A DNA stretch of 64,000 nt from the NCBI GenBank assembly GCA_016291405.1, contig JAEEXG010000006.1, positions 21,566 to 85,565 of the forward strand, given 5' to 3'. Shown here in pieces: positions 18,056-27,212 of this stretch. Both the position numbers and the translations under genes were made by a program. The notes below the pieces were generated by a model, which ran no database searches, was not told where the DNA came from, and was given only the letters and a program-made list of their open reading frames with translations. Within the stretch, counting starts at the first letter, position 1, and the number at the start of each line of letters is the position of its first letter. The DNA is from Lachnospiraceae bacterium. GTDB lineage: Bacteria; Bacillota; Clostridia; Lachnospirales; Lachnospiraceae.

Positions 18056-18287
18056 AGGCTCCGTCCTAAAAAGGACGAAGCCTGATAAGCGTCGCTAACC
18101 ACCTTTTTAAGAGTACTCCCTTTCGGTCCATACAATTCCACTCTAACGTTTGGATTACGTCTCAGCTTACTTTGTTCAGCTTCGAAGCTCAGAAGTGATT
18201 TTCACATATACCTTACTTGTACCGGGCTCTCACCCTCTCCGGCTCGCTGAAACTTCAAATATATGCTACTGTCTTCGTCAATGCTTT
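18056..18287 (-). promoter_or_regulatory. Isoleucine T-box leader of ileS
   Basis: Read on the minus strand: Stem I with CGAGCCGGAGAGGGTGAGAG (about 18230-18250), a specifier loop GAAAATCACTTC in which ATC (18197-18199) is an Ile codon, a T-box element close to consensus (AAAAAGGTGGTTAGCGAC, about 18091-18108), and a terminator hairpin GGCTTCGTCCT / AGGACGGAGCC (18057-18082) followed by TTTTCTAATTTTT. Binding of uncharged tRNA-Ile should favour the antiterminator and allow ileS expression. The gap 18022-18376 is otherwise only promoter and mscL terminator. Confidence 0.92.
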
Positions 18288-18293
18288 GCGGAC

Positions 18294-18323
18294 ATTATAT
18301 TGCTTTTACTGCGTTTATGTCAA
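18294..18323 (-). promoter_or_regulatory. Consensus promoter of the ileS T-box transcript
   Basis: TTGACA (18318-18323) and TATAAT (18294-18299), both perfect, with an 18-base spacer on the minus strand; start of the leader expected near 18287. Confidence 0.9.
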
Positions 18324-18335
18324 GTAAATCCAACA

Positions 18336-18368
18336 TAAAAGAGCCGTCGCATATAGCGATGGCCCTTT
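18336..18368 (-). terminator. Terminator of mscL
   Basis: On the minus strand GCCATCGC pairs with GCGACGGC across a 5-base loop with one A-C mismatch, followed by TCTTTTATG; it lies between mscL and the ileS promoter. Confidence 0.7.
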
Positions 18369-18376
18369 TTGATGTT

Positions 18377-18772
18377 TTATTTGTTCTTAAGTAAGTCTCT
18401 GATTTCTGTAAGAAGTTCTTCGCTTGTGGGCTTAGCAGGTTCTGCTGCCTTAGCTTCTTCTTCTTTCTTCTTAAACTTAGCGGATGCCTTTGCGATTGCC
18501 TTTGTGATAAAGAAAATGCAAAGTGCCACGATAAGGAAGTCAATTACGCTCTGGATGAAGTTACCATACAAAAGCTCAGCTTCTCCAACCTTAACAGATA
18601 AAGTGGTAAAATCGATACCGCCGGTGATAATTCCGATTAAGGGCATCAAAACATCGTTAACCAAAGAAGTTACGATTTTTCCGAATGCTCCACCGATGAT
18701 AACACCGATAGCCATGTCTAAGATATTACCCTTAGCAACAAACTCCTTGAACTCTTTCATTGTCTTTTTCAT
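18377..18772 (-). CDS. mscL: Large-conductance mechanosensitive channel
   Basis: A 131-residue membrane channel that opens under high membrane tension to release solutes during osmotic downshock. The N-terminal amphipathic helix and TM1 (KEFVAKGNILDMAIGVIIGGAFGK, read as FKEFVAKGN then LDMAIGVIIGGAF) and TM2 (about 75-95) are clear, with a charged C-terminal helix. Length fits the family. AAGGAGGG lies 6 bases before the ATG. It is a single-gene unit with its own promoter and terminator, next to a second mechanosensitive channel gene. Confidence 0.96.
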   Translation of the reverse strand: MKKTMKEFKEFVAKGNILDMAIGVIIGGAFGKIVTSLVNDVLMPLIGIITGGIDFTTLSVKVGEAELLYGNFIQSVIDFLIVALCIFFITKAIAKASAKFKKKEEEAKAAEPAKPTSEELLTEIRDLLKNK

Positions 18773-18814
18773 TTCTTACCCTCCTTGTGTAAAAGTATCA
18801 ATGTACCAATAAGA

Positions 18815-18843
18815 ATAATATCAAATGTAAGAGTAATAAACAA
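18815..18843 (-). promoter_or_regulatory. Candidate promoter of mscL
   Basis: On the minus strand TTGTTT (18838-18843) and TATTAT (18815-18820) with a 17-base spacer, about 43 bases before the start codon. Confidence 0.5.
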
Positions 18844-18862
18844 TAAGTAAAGCCAAATAAAC

Positions 18863-20026
18863 CTACATTTGTTTTAAAATATAGTCTTTTACCTTCTCTA
18901 ACTTGCTTTCTTTCCACTTACCATCCTTTTCTTTAAGGGAAATCGGATAAACAATCTGAAAATCCAGCACTTCTCCCGGCACACGACCGCTTCTTAACTC
19001 TTCATAGAAGTTTTCCCTAAAGTCTTCTTCCGTGGCATTTTCAAACTTTGCAGGGTTCATGTATTTTAGCTGCCTCTTTGTAGCCTCTATAAACATTTTT
19101 GCGGAAAGGGGCTCTAGCTTTTCATACTCTTCTTTTTGAACATCTGTAAAGATATCGGGAAGTGAATGTGCTTTAACAGTTTCTGTCTCTCTGTCTATCT
19201 TAAGTCCCTTTGCGTCAAAAGAAACTGACTTTTCAGTAAAGTTAAGTTTAAGTAAGATTCCAAACTCTGTATTGTACTGAGATCTTTGATAATCAGTATC
19301 AAAGATAAAGTTACCTAATGAATAAAAGATAATCTTATCTCCAACCGTCTCATAGTTCATTGGAACATGGGGATGGTGAGACACCACAACGTCAGCACCC
19401 ATTTTTAAGTATTCTAAGTATCTGTCTCTTGTGTATCTGTTTGGAAGGCTTGTAAACTCTTCTCCTCCGTGAGAGACAACCACGCACCATTTGCAGGTTT
19501 TCTTTATTTCATTAATTACACTTTGAATGCTTTCCATATCGCTCCAGCTAAAGCATCCGGGAGTGTCTAATCCTGCTTTTCTGCAGGCTCTTTGATATCC
19601 TACTGATAAAATACCGATGCCACCTGCTTCATTTAATATAATGGGCGTCTTAGCTTCTTTTTCATTCATTCCTGCCCCAAGGGTTAAAGTATTTGCTTCT
19701 TTAGCATGTAATAAAGTCTCTTTAATGCCCTCAAGCCCTGCATCCATTATGTGGTTGTTACAAATATTCCAAATGTCTGCATTGATCCTTTTTAAGAAGC
19801 TTACGGCTCTAGGGTCCATAGCGTGAACAAGCTTAGCCTTAGGGTCATCGGTTTCTTCTTTCTTTACTTCATACAAAGGCCCTTCCACGTTTGCAATCAC
19901 ATGGTCCGCGCCTTTTAAAAAATCCGTTATATCAGAAGAAAGCAGGCTTTCATCAGCCCACTTTCCTTCCATGTATTTGTCAAATCCTATATCACCTGTA
20001 AAAATCAGGGAAGTCGATTCTTTCAT
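18863..20026 (-). CDS. CapA-family metallophosphatase-like protein
   Basis: A 387-residue member of the CapA/PgsA family, calcineurin-like metal-dependent enzymes linked to poly-gamma-glutamate or capsule synthesis. Family motifs: FTGDIGFDKYM at the start, ANVEGPLY, NNHIMDAG, SHGGEEF, SHHPHVP and YSLGNFIFDTDY. No signal peptide is visible, unlike many CapA proteins, so it may act inside the cell. It is the last gene of a three-gene unit (GT39-like protein, MscS-like channel, this gene), 5 bases after the channel gene. No other poly-gamma-glutamate genes are near. Confidence 0.85.
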   Translation of the reverse strand: MKESTSLIFTGDIGFDKYMEGKWADESLLSSDITDFLKGADHVIANVEGPLYEVKKEETDDPKAKLVHAMDPRAVSFLKRINADIWNICNNHIMDAGLEGIKETLLHAKEANTLTLGAGMNEKEAKTPIILNEAGGIGILSVGYQRACRKAGLDTPGCFSWSDMESIQSVINEIKKTCKWCVVVSHGGEEFTSLPNRYTRDRYLEYLKMGADVVVSHHPHVPMNYETVGDKIIFYSLGNFIFDTDYQRSQYNTEFGILLKLNFTEKSVSFDAKGLKIDRETETVKAHSLPDIFTDVQKEEYEKLEPLSAKMFIEATKRQLKYMNPAKFENATEEDFRENFYEELRSGRVPGEVLDFQIVYPISLKEKDGKWKESKLEKVKDYILKQM

Positions 20027-20031
20027 ACGCT

Positions 20032-20814
20032 TTATTCCTTACCGTTAAAAACTACAAGCTTGTTGTAAGGTATCTCGATTCCTTCTTCTTTAAATCTCTT
20101 CATAAGTTCCACTCTTACTTCGGAGCAGGATGTGGGGTTATCTTTAAAGTCCTTTGTTTCAACAAGGGCTCTTAATGTTACTCCGCTTTCATCGCAGCTT
20201 CTTAAAAGTACGGTTGGCTTAGGGCCGTAGTGCTTTGGATGCTTGGTTATAACATCAGCCATAATGTTCATGGCCTTTTCCATGTCGGTTCCGTATGCAA
20301 CGGATATATCAACGGGGAAAGAAAATGATTCTTCCTGAGTGTAGTTAATGATAATCGAAGAACCCACTATGGAGTTTGGTATATATATGATTTCTTTTTG
20401 ATAGGTCTTAATTACGGTATGTCTAAGAGTAATGTTTTCAACGTATCCGGGGTCATAAGAATCAATCTTTACTCTATCCCCAATATCAAAGGGCCTTGAC
20501 CTTGAAGAAGAAAGGGATATTCCCGCAAATACGTTTGCAAGAGTTGATTGAGCCGCAAGACCTAATACAACTGCTGCCACACCGGATGAAGCAAGGGCTT
20601 TTTCCCAAGGCTTTGAAAAACCGGGAATCTGTCCAAGCACTGTAAAGAGTGCCGCAATCCACATGATTACTATGATAAGGCCCTTCAGAAAGATTAAATG
20701 TATCTTTCCTTTAAGTCTTTCTTTACTGAAAAACTTGTTCATGACCATGTTTATTACATATGCAATTACAAAGGGCAGAACATACTTTAAAAAGATTTCC
20801 AAAACATCTTCCAT
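20032..20814 (-). CDS. Small-conductance mechanosensitive channel (MscS family)
   Basis: A 260-residue channel with three membrane segments (about 5-23, 38-58 and the pore-lining 67-95 rich in Ala/Gly: SSGVAAVVLGLAAQSTLANVF) followed by the MscS beta domain (FDIGDRVKI, IYIPNSIVGSSIIINYT) and a C-terminal alpha-beta domain. It is of simple MscS size. It lies 12 bases after the GT39-like gene and 5 before the CapA gene, so the three are co-transcribed. Confidence 0.93.
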   Translation of the reverse strand: MEDVLEIFLKYVLPFVIAYVINMVMNKFFSKERLKGKIHLIFLKGLIIVIMWIAALFTVLGQIPGFSKPWEKALASSGVAAVVLGLAAQSTLANVFAGISLSSSRSRPFDIGDRVKIDSYDPGYVENITLRHTVIKTYQKEIIYIPNSIVGSSIIINYTQEESFSFPVDISVAYGTDMEKAMNIMADVITKHPKHYGPKPTVLLRSCDESGVTLRALVETKDFKDNPTSCSEVRVELMKRFKEEGIEIPYNKLVVFNGKE

Positions 20815-20826
20815 GGCATTCTCCTA

Positions 20827-22347
20827 TCAGTTTCTTTTTTCAAAATGATATAAATGACAGTGGTATTTTCCCATCCACTTATCAAGGTATTCAGTTACTT
20901 CGTAGCCTTTATCCTTCATTAAAGCCAATTCGTCATCATAAAGAACAGGGTCTAGGTAAGCCCAGATTTCTCTAAAGTCGCCCTCAAGATTGTAGGGCTT
21001 TTCATCAAAGACTTCGTTATCGGGATAATAGTATTTAAGCACCGTCCAAGCAAGATGCTTAACGCCTGCGGATGTAAATACAGTATCTTCGGAAGGAGTT
21101 CCCACAATGCTTAATATTTCCTCGGTATTTACTTCTTCAACCTTTGTAACGCTTCTAAAGTTCTTAAAATCAAAGAGCCCCGCTCCAAAGAGAAGTACAA
21201 GCAACACTCCGATGATATAAAGCCTTGCGGTTGCTTCTTTTTCATCTTTAACAAATTTCTTTATAAGTATGGTAAGTCCCACCAGCACAACCGGCATAAG
21301 GGGATGCATGTATCTAATCTCAAGAATCGGATTAATGATTAAGCAAACAAGGTAGGCAAATGAAATCACCAGTACGCTTGTTAAGGCAAAAGAAAACAGA
21401 CTGTAGTCAAGGTAATCCAAGTTTTCTTTCTTTGTAAGGCTTATATCAAGCTTTACGTTTACGCTTCTTTTATCGATTTTTTTAAACACAAGGACGTTAA
21501 AAATCTTATTTAAATATACAAGCAACACGATAATTGCTACGATTGTAAGAATCCTTGATGTAAGGCCTCCGCCAAGTAAAAACCTTATTACGTTTGAAAG
21601 CTTTTCGGGTTTATCTGCCCACCAGTTATTCTTTACTCTTCCTGTCTGAATGAAGAATACGGGAATCCAGGGCAAATACAAAAGGATGTATGAAGCTATG
21701 GAAATTATTCCGTAAAGGTAGGTCTTTCCGCGATTCTTTAAAAAGTACACTAGCGAAACACTGAATACTAAAATTCCGCTTGTAACAAGTCCGTAATAAT
21801 GAGTATAAGCAGAAAGAACCGAGAATATTACAAGCCACACCCAGTAAGATTTCTTTTCTTTTTCAAATATCTTTATAGAAAAAAGAGTCGCAATTAATAT
21901 AAACGCAAAGCACAAAGCATACATTCTGATTTCCAAGTTATATTCTACGCAAGTAGCGGATAAGCCTGTTATAAAAATAAAGAAGTATGAAGGGATGCTT
22001 CCAAGGTGTTTCTTTATAACCGTTACGCAAAGGATGATTCCCACAATGAACGGAATAACAGACGCTAAGTGATAAATCCAAGCCACCTGTCCGAATATTT
22101 CATAAAAGAGCTTAAGGTACGCATAGTATAAAATAGGGTGATTTTCAAGATAATAGACTCTTTCATAAAGGCCTTTATAATCGGTACCTCTTATGACGTT
22201 TCCTGAGAAAGCTTCGTCTCCCCACAAAACGTTATCAAAGATCAAAGATACGTTTAATAAAACCACAGCTAAAGCCGCAATATATACTCCGTATTTAATT
22301 AAAAACAAATATATGGCATTAAAAAATGTGTTTGTCTTTTTATTCAT
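20827..22347 (-). CDS. GT-C fold glycosyltransferase, family 39-like
   Basis: A 506-residue membrane protein with about ten hydrophobic helices and a short soluble C-terminus. The first outer loop has LWGDEAFSGN with an Asp-Glu pair placed like the catalytic acid of GT39/ArnT-type lipid-linked sugar transferases, followed by LENHPILYYAYLKLF, a common family motif. It should transfer a sugar from a polyprenyl donor to a surface acceptor; the acceptor is unknown. First gene of a unit with an MscS channel and a CapA-type protein. Confidence 0.75.
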   Translation of the reverse strand: MNKKTNTFFNAIYLFLIKYGVYIAALAVVLLNVSLIFDNVLWGDEAFSGNVIRGTDYKGLYERVYYLENHPILYYAYLKLFYEIFGQVAWIYHLASVIPFIVGIILCVTVIKKHLGSIPSYFFIFITGLSATCVEYNLEIRMYALCFAFILIATLFSIKIFEKEKKSYWVWLVIFSVLSAYTHYYGLVTSGILVFSVSLVYFLKNRGKTYLYGIISIASYILLYLPWIPVFFIQTGRVKNNWWADKPEKLSNVIRFLLGGGLTSRILTIVAIIVLLVYLNKIFNVLVFKKIDKRSVNVKLDISLTKKENLDYLDYSLFSFALTSVLVISFAYLVCLIINPILEIRYMHPLMPVVLVGLTILIKKFVKDEKEATARLYIIGVLLVLLFGAGLFDFKNFRSVTKVEEVNTEEILSIVGTPSEDTVFTSAGVKHLAWTVLKYYYPDNEVFDEKPYNLEGDFREIWAYLDPVLYDDELALMKDKGYEVTEYLDKWMGKYHCHLYHFEKRN

Positions 22348-22377
22348 GTTTCTTCCTTCATAGATTTAGTCGTTTCT

Positions 22378-22406
22378 ATCTTATCACCTAACGGCTTTGA
22401 AGGCAA
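22378..22406 (-). promoter_or_regulatory. Candidate promoter of the GT39-MscS-CapA unit
   Basis: On the minus strand TTGCCT (22401-22406) and TAAGAT (22378-22383) with a 17-base spacer. The -35 overlaps the T-tract of the upstream gene's terminator. Confidence 0.45.
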
Positions 22407-22436
22407 AAAAATTCCCGAGCCCTTAAGCTCGGGAAT
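22404..22436 (-). terminator. Terminator of the chemoreceptor / binding-protein unit
   Basis: Perfect stem ATTCCCGAGC / GCTCGGGAAT with a 6-base loop, followed on the minus strand by TTTTTTTGCC; begins 8 bases after the binding-protein stop. Confidence 0.93.
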
Positions 22437-22444
22437 TAGCTTTT

Positions 22445-23440
22445 TTACTTATACTGATCGATATTTGAAGGAGTTATGGGTACAAAAGGAACCCAAACAT
22501 ACTTTAAGTCCTCTGTAGCTCCTGAAAGAGTGGATACGGATTTACCCTTTGCAAGAGTAACCGCGCTCTCGATTGCAGCTTCGCCCTGTCCTACGGTATC
22601 CTGTAAAACCGTCATGAACATATCTCCGCTTCTGATTGCTTCGCATCCGCTGTCTGTAGCATCAATTCCTGCCACAAGCACCTTCTTTGTGTCGTAACCG
22701 TTATCCTTTAACCAATTGATTGCACCTATTGCCATAGGGTCATTGTTACAGATAATGCAGTCAAATGGCTGTTTGGTAAGTTTAAACATTTCAAGCTTAT
22801 CATATGCAACGGAGTCAGACCAATCACCGTGGTCGCAAAAAACTATATTTGCATCAACACCGTTATCAAGGAAGAAGTACTTAACTGCATTTGTTCTTTG
22901 AGGAACGGCAGCATGTCCTTTCATTCCTTCCATGATTATTACGTTAAGTGATGAGGGTTTTCCTAGTCCGTTCCAAACGTATTCGGCCTGATATCTTCCC
23001 GCATCCTGCTCAAAGGAACCTACATAAATAAATTTATCTGCCTTTAAATAGTCTGCACTTGGCTCATTGTTTACAAATACTATAGGCATATCTCCTGCAG
23101 CAATTTCCATTTGAAGAATTGTTGTGGCATCTGCCAAACGACAAATAACCGCATCGTATCCCCCGCTTGAAGCTTTTGCAATCTGCTCTCTTTGTACGGT
23201 TGCGTCACCTCCGCAGGAAACAACTTCAAGGGTTACTCCGGAAGATGATGCCTTTGCCTGCATCGCTTCTATCAAAGTATTAAGGAACGTATCTGTATCA
23301 TCATGAATGGTCATTAATATCTTTACGCCGTTTCCGTTTACAGCGCCACCCGACTTACTTGAACCGCAGCCCGTAAGTAAGAGGACAAGCATTGTAGAAC
23401 ACAGCATAAATACTACTGTTCTTTTCAAAAGATTTCTCAT
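22445..23440 (-). CDS. Sugar-binding lipoprotein (periplasmic-binding-protein type I fold)
   Basis: A 331-residue lipoprotein with a hydrophobic leader and lipobox LLTGC, then a two-lobed binding fold of the ribose/galactose-binding (Peripla_BP_4) family: KILMTIHDDTDTF at the start of the mature part, DAVICR, PIVFVNNEP, IICNNDPMAIGA and VAGIDATDSG. The in-frame ATG at 23458 is less likely than 23440, which follows AAGGAGG. It has no permease or ATPase neighbours; instead it follows a chemoreceptor gene by 14 bases. It may deliver a sugar signal to that receptor or serve a transporter encoded elsewhere. Confidence 0.88.
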   Translation of the reverse strand: MRNLLKRTVVFMLCSTMLVLLLTGCGSSKSGGAVNGNGVKILMTIHDDTDTFLNTLIEAMQAKASSSGVTLEVVSCGGDATVQREQIAKASSGGYDAVICRLADATTILQMEIAAGDMPIVFVNNEPSADYLKADKFIYVGSFEQDAGRYQAEYVWNGLGKPSSLNVIIMEGMKGHAAVPQRTNAVKYFFLDNGVDANIVFCDHGDWSDSVAYDKLEMFKLTKQPFDCIICNNDPMAIGAINWLKDNGYDTKKVLVAGIDATDSGCEAIRSGDMFMTVLQDTVGQGEAAIESAVTLAKGKSVSTLSGATEDLKYVWVPFVPITPSNIDQYK

Positions 23441-23454
23441 AATCTGCCTCCTTA

Positions 23455-25440
23455 TCAAATCTTAAACTGCTGAACGTAAGATGTTAAAGTCTCTGACGTC
23501 TTTGCAAGTTCGTGTGAGTTGTCGGCAACGTCCTGGCTGCTTCTTGTAATGCCCTTAGCCTGCTCTACCATCTGGCGGCTGGTCTCTAAGATTTCATCCG
23601 TACTTGCAGCCTGTTCTTCCGATATAGCCGCTACGTTTGTAGCAACGTCGTCTACCTTCTGTACATCCTTTATCATCAAATCAAGTTTTTCATTTGATGT
23701 TTCAATGTTTTCATAAATCGTTCCAAAGGTCTCAACCGCAGTATTGATAAGTTCGCTGTTCTTTTCAATATTTCTTGCACTGGTTTCAGCCTGAGTAACA
23801 ACCGCATCAATGGCAGCTCTTACATCATCGATAAGCCTTGAAATGTTTTCTGCACTTTGAGCTGAGTTTTGTGCAAGCTTACCGATTTCAGTTGCAACTA
23901 CCGCAAATCCCTTACCGGTTTCTCCTGCTCTTGCAGCTTCAATACTTGCATTTAATGAAAGAAGATTTGTTTCTTCCGCGATTTCGGCGATAAGTCCTAC
24001 AATCTTTGTAATTTCTTCTGAAGCCTTACCTACGTCGTTGATAGAAGAAACAAGCTCGTTATTACTATTCTTAATGTCTTCCATTGCAACAGCAAGCTGT
24101 TCCATGTCCTTACGGCCCTTCTTACTGATTTCAACCGCTTCCTTCATGCTTTCGTTTGCAAGGTTAGAGTTGTCTCTTGTATCGGATACAACCATAGCAA
24201 GGGTTGTGGCATTTTCTGCGATTTCATTAACCGCAATTGCCAACTGGTCAACCGTATTATTAAGATTCTGCATAGCTTCCGACTGTGCCTGAGACGCTTC
24301 GTACATGCTCTTTGATACTTCGTCGGAGTTGTCGGATTCTTCTTTTAGTTTCTTTGACTCTTCATTGATTGAAGAAAGCATTCCTCTCATGGATTCAACG
24401 AATTCTCTTACCTTTCCTCCCATGACTCCGATTTCATCATTGCTTTCTTGCTTAACTTCTATTGTAAAGTCACCTTCAGACATTGCTGCGATATCCTTTG
24501 TTATCGAAGCAAGAGGTGCTATAACCTTTGTAACCACGAACTGAATTATCAACATGATTAAAACTATCGCAACAATACCTACTCCAACAAGAGTAAATAC
24601 AAGTTTGTTTACGCTGCTCATGATTGCCTTTTCGGGAACATAAGAAACAAGCACCCAATCGGTTCCGGCAATTGTTTTAAAAGCAACAACATATCCGTTT
24701 GTTGTGATGGTTGCATAGTTACGAGCATTTACTTTCTTTGCGATTGAAGCCATAAGCTTATCGCTGTCTGTATCAGTTAACTTTGTTGACACTCTTGCCA
24801 TATCTCTGTGAGCAAGGATGGTTTTATCCGTAATGTCCACAAGGAAAGAAGCAGCCTGGTCCATCTTTACTCGAGAGTTAACGATTACGCTTATCTGATC
24901 AAGAGTAAGGTCTGCAGCAAATACTTTTACCTGTCCCGATCCGTCATCGATAAGACCCGAAGCACTTATTACCTGTTCACCGTTAGTGTCAAGATATGTG
25001 CTTCCGTATGCCAATCCAACTCTTGTTAAGCCCTGCTTAAACCATTCCTGTGATGTGGGATTATCAAGCACCTTATTTGAATTTTCAGCCTTAAACACCT
25101 GACCGCTCTCTGTTGCGATGTAGGGGCCGCTTCTGCAGTAGCTGTTAAATCCGTATGTTGAATCAATCATAGTCTGAAGCTGAGAATAGTTTGGATGTGA
25201 CTTTTCAATCAACAATTTTACGGTATTAAAGTTCTGTAAATTCTCCGTAAGCCATCCCTCGATATTGTCGGCCTGGTTTGCAATAGATGAATCAAGCTGT
25301 GACGTTGCCATAGCTTTCAAATTCTTCGCAGACAGGTATCCGGACAAAACAACCAAAACGAGAATGGTCACTACAACTGCAGGTAATAAGAATAACAGCA
25401 GTTTGTTTTTAATCTTTGTTGTCTTCTGCTTTTTTTCCAT
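23455..25440 (-). CDS. Methyl-accepting chemotaxis protein with Cache sensor
   Basis: A 661-residue chemoreceptor: membrane segment about 12-34, outer double-Cache-like sensor about 40-270 ([18 protein letters not shown] is typical), second membrane segment about 275-300, HAMP (about 300-350, [11 protein letters not shown]) and a long cytoplasmic signalling coiled coil with the conserved tip [20 protein letters not shown]. No C-terminal methyltransferase-binding pentapeptide. It should control the flagellar motor through CheA/CheW. First gene of a unit with a sugar-binding lipoprotein. The TATAAT at 25524-25529 (minus) is a possible -10; no flagellar-sigma promoter was recognised. Confidence 0.95.
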   Translation of the reverse strand: MEKKQKTTKIKNKLLLFLLPAVVVTILVLVVLSGYLSAKNLKAMATSQLDSSIANQADNIEGWLTENLQNFNTVKLLIEKSHPNYSQLQTMIDSTYGFNSYCRSGPYIATESGQVFKAENSNKVLDNPTSQEWFKQGLTRVGLAYGSTYLDTNGEQVISASGLIDDGSGQVKVFAADLTLDQISVIVNSRVKMDQAASFLVDITDKTILAHRDMARVSTKLTDTDSDKLMASIAKKVNARNYATITTNGYVVAFKTIAGTDWVLVSYVPEKAIMSSVNKLVFTLVGVGIVAIVLIMLIIQFVVTKVIAPLASITKDIAAMSEGDFTIEVKQESNDEIGVMGGKVREFVESMRGMLSSINEESKKLKEESDNSDEVSKSMYEASQAQSEAMQNLNNTVDQLAIAVNEIAENATTLAMVVSDTRDNSNLANESMKEAVEISKKGRKDMEQLAVAMEDIKNSNNELVSSINDVGKASEEITKIVGLIAEIAEETNLLSLNASIEAARAGETGKGFAVVATEIGKLAQNSAQSAENISRLIDDVRAAIDAVVTQAETSARNIEKNSELINTAVETFGTIYENIETSNEKLDLMIKDVQKVDDVATNVAAISEEQAASTDEILETSRQMVEQAKGITRSSQDVADNSHELAKTSETLTSYVQQFKI

Positions 25441-25565
25441 AGTTGTTCTCCTTAAGTCGTGGTTAAAGACTGTTTTCCTATATAAATCCTTTTACTAAAT
25501 ACACAATAACCTCAAACAAGTTAATTATATTTCCCTCGAATTAAGGATTAATTATATATAAGCAA

Positions 25566-25597
25566 TAAAAAAAGAGGCAGTACCCAAACTGCCTCTT
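25566..25597 (-). terminator. Terminator of the pectic-oligosaccharide operon
   Basis: Stem AAGAGGCAGT / ACTGCCTCTT (25572-25581 and 25588-25597), followed on the minus strand by TTTTTTTATT; begins four bases after the GH28 stop codon. Confidence 0.93.
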
Positions 25598-25600
25598 ATA

Positions 25601-27178
25601 CTAAATGTATTTTACATTAGTTTCATTTACGTTTTCTACATTAACATATTCGGGAGACTTGTCTTTGCTACCCTTTATGCTAATATTTTTTAAGTTTACG
25701 CTCTTTACGTTTTTAAAAAAGAAACTCTTTTTGCTCATTGCAGGAAAGTTGTCCATCATAATGGGCACCAAAGAAATCTCTTCTTCTTTTGGTAAAAAGC
25801 TTGCCCTTACATCCTCTAGTGTAATCTGCTCTATGGGGCTTTCGGGAAGGCCGTAAGCACACACTATGCAAGCTCCCGCTCTTTCAATATCAATGTGGCG
25901 AGCGCTGATTTTTCCGATTTTAGGTGTAAGGTCATCGAACGGCCTTGCCTCCTGACTTTGCACGTAATCGCTGTGTCCGTCTGGATCACAGAAATAAAAC
26001 ATGTTAATTGTCATAGGCATTGGAACATCTTTCATTTTGATATTCTCAAAATTTAAATTATTAAGTACGGAGGTATCTCCTCTTCCGCGCCTTGTCTTTA
26101 ACCTTATTCCTCTGTCGGTTTCTTCGAAAATGCATTTTGACACGCTTACATTTTCAACACCGGATGATACTTCGCTTCCTATCGTTACGCTTCCATGGCC
26201 TCTTTCAAGCTTGCAATTTCGAACGGTTATATTCGAAGTTCTATAGAAATGAAACTTACTCATATAATACTTTCCGCTCTTAATTGCAACACAATCATCC
26301 CCCACGGAAATCTTTGTGCCAAGCATCGTTACGTCTTTACAGCTTTCGGGATCAAATCCGTCAGTGTTTGGCGAATCATAGGGATTTTGAATAAATAAGT
26401 TGTAAAAACCCAAGTTTTCGGAATAGTAAGGATGTATGGTCCAACTTGGAGAATTTTGAACTGTAATTCCCTGCACACAAATATCCTTACATCTTGCAAG
26501 GAAGATGGTGTTAGGTCTCCATGCTGTCTTTTTAACCTTTGTGTACATCCACCAGTCTGAATTCTCGGCATTTCCATCGATAGTGCCTTCACCGATAATG
26601 TGCACATCTTCAATATCAATACCTGTAATTAAACTTGCAAATGAGTCAAGTGGATTTCCTTCCCATGTGCCCACGGGAAATTCCGACTTTTCGTCCGTTC
26701 CTCTTACCATTCCGGGGAGCACCGGATATTTATATCTATCCGTCATTCCCAAAAGAATAGCACCTTTGTCAATCCAAAGCGTAATATGACTCTTTAAAAA
26801 TATCGGAGCGCTAAGGTATGTTCCCTTCTTTATGTGCACGGTGCCCTTAGGCGGACATGCATAAACCGCCGCCTGAATCGCTTTGGTATCATCACTTACA
26901 CCGTCACCGACAGCTCCGAAATTTTTTACATCAAAAAGAACACTTTCTTCCGATGTTGTAAAGTTGATTTCTTTATAATCCGAGGAATCCCTCTCTACAC
27001 GAAGTCTATATTCAGTATTTGGCTCTAAACCAAATATTGAGACTACATTTTTGGGGGAAGAAAGTACCTTTTTTCCATCAATGTAATAACTGTATTCCCA
27101 CTGGCTTTCATATATTTCATCGTTCAGAAGCTCCAGTGTTATGCTCCTGACTGTAATTGCCACGATTTGAAACTTCAT
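25601..27178 (-). CDS. Glycoside hydrolase family 28 (polygalacturonase-like), cytoplasmic
   Basis: A 525-residue right-handed beta-helix enzyme. A short fibronectin-III-like domain (about 1-75, FGLEPNTEYRLRVERD) precedes the catalytic domain, which opens NFGAVGDGVSDDTKAIQAAV and has the GH28 catalytic residues in NTDGFDPES, VGDDCVAIKSG, RGHGSVTIGSE and RGIRLKTRRGRG. There is no signal peptide, so it should act on imported pectic oligosaccharides (exo-acting on galacturonan or rhamnogalacturonan fragments). Last gene of the operon, 34 bases after the GH105 gene. Exact bond specificity is not readable from sequence. Confidence 0.93.
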   Translation of the reverse strand: MKFQIVAITVRSITLELLNDEIYESQWEYSYYIDGKKVLSSPKNVVSIFGLEPNTEYRLRVERDSSDYKEINFTTSEESVLFDVKNFGAVGDGVSDDTKAIQAAVYACPPKGTVHIKKGTYLSAPIFLKSHITLWIDKGAILLGMTDRYKYPVLPGMVRGTDEKSEFPVGTWEGNPLDSFASLITGIDIEDVHIIGEGTIDGNAENSDWWMYTKVKKTAWRPNTIFLARCKDICVQGITVQNSPSWTIHPYYSENLGFYNLFIQNPYDSPNTDGFDPESCKDVTMLGTKISVGDDCVAIKSGKYYMSKFHFYRTSNITVRNCKLERGHGSVTIGSEVSSGVENVSVSKCIFEETDRGIRLKTRRGRGDTSVLNNLNFENIKMKDVPMPMTINMFYFCDPDGHSDYVQSQEARPFDDLTPKIGKISARHIDIERAGACIVCAYGLPESPIEQITLEDVRASFLPKEEEISLVPIMMDNFPAMSKKSFFFKNVKSVNLKNISIKGSKDKSPEYVNVENVNETNVKYI

Positions 27179-27212
27179 GATTATCCTTTTTCTAAATTTT
27201 TAGTTAGAATTC

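Noticed and set aside
18150..18338. A 62-codon plus-strand frame before mscL
   Set aside because: It runs opposite the ileS T-box and promoter; the conservation there is explained by the RNA structure.
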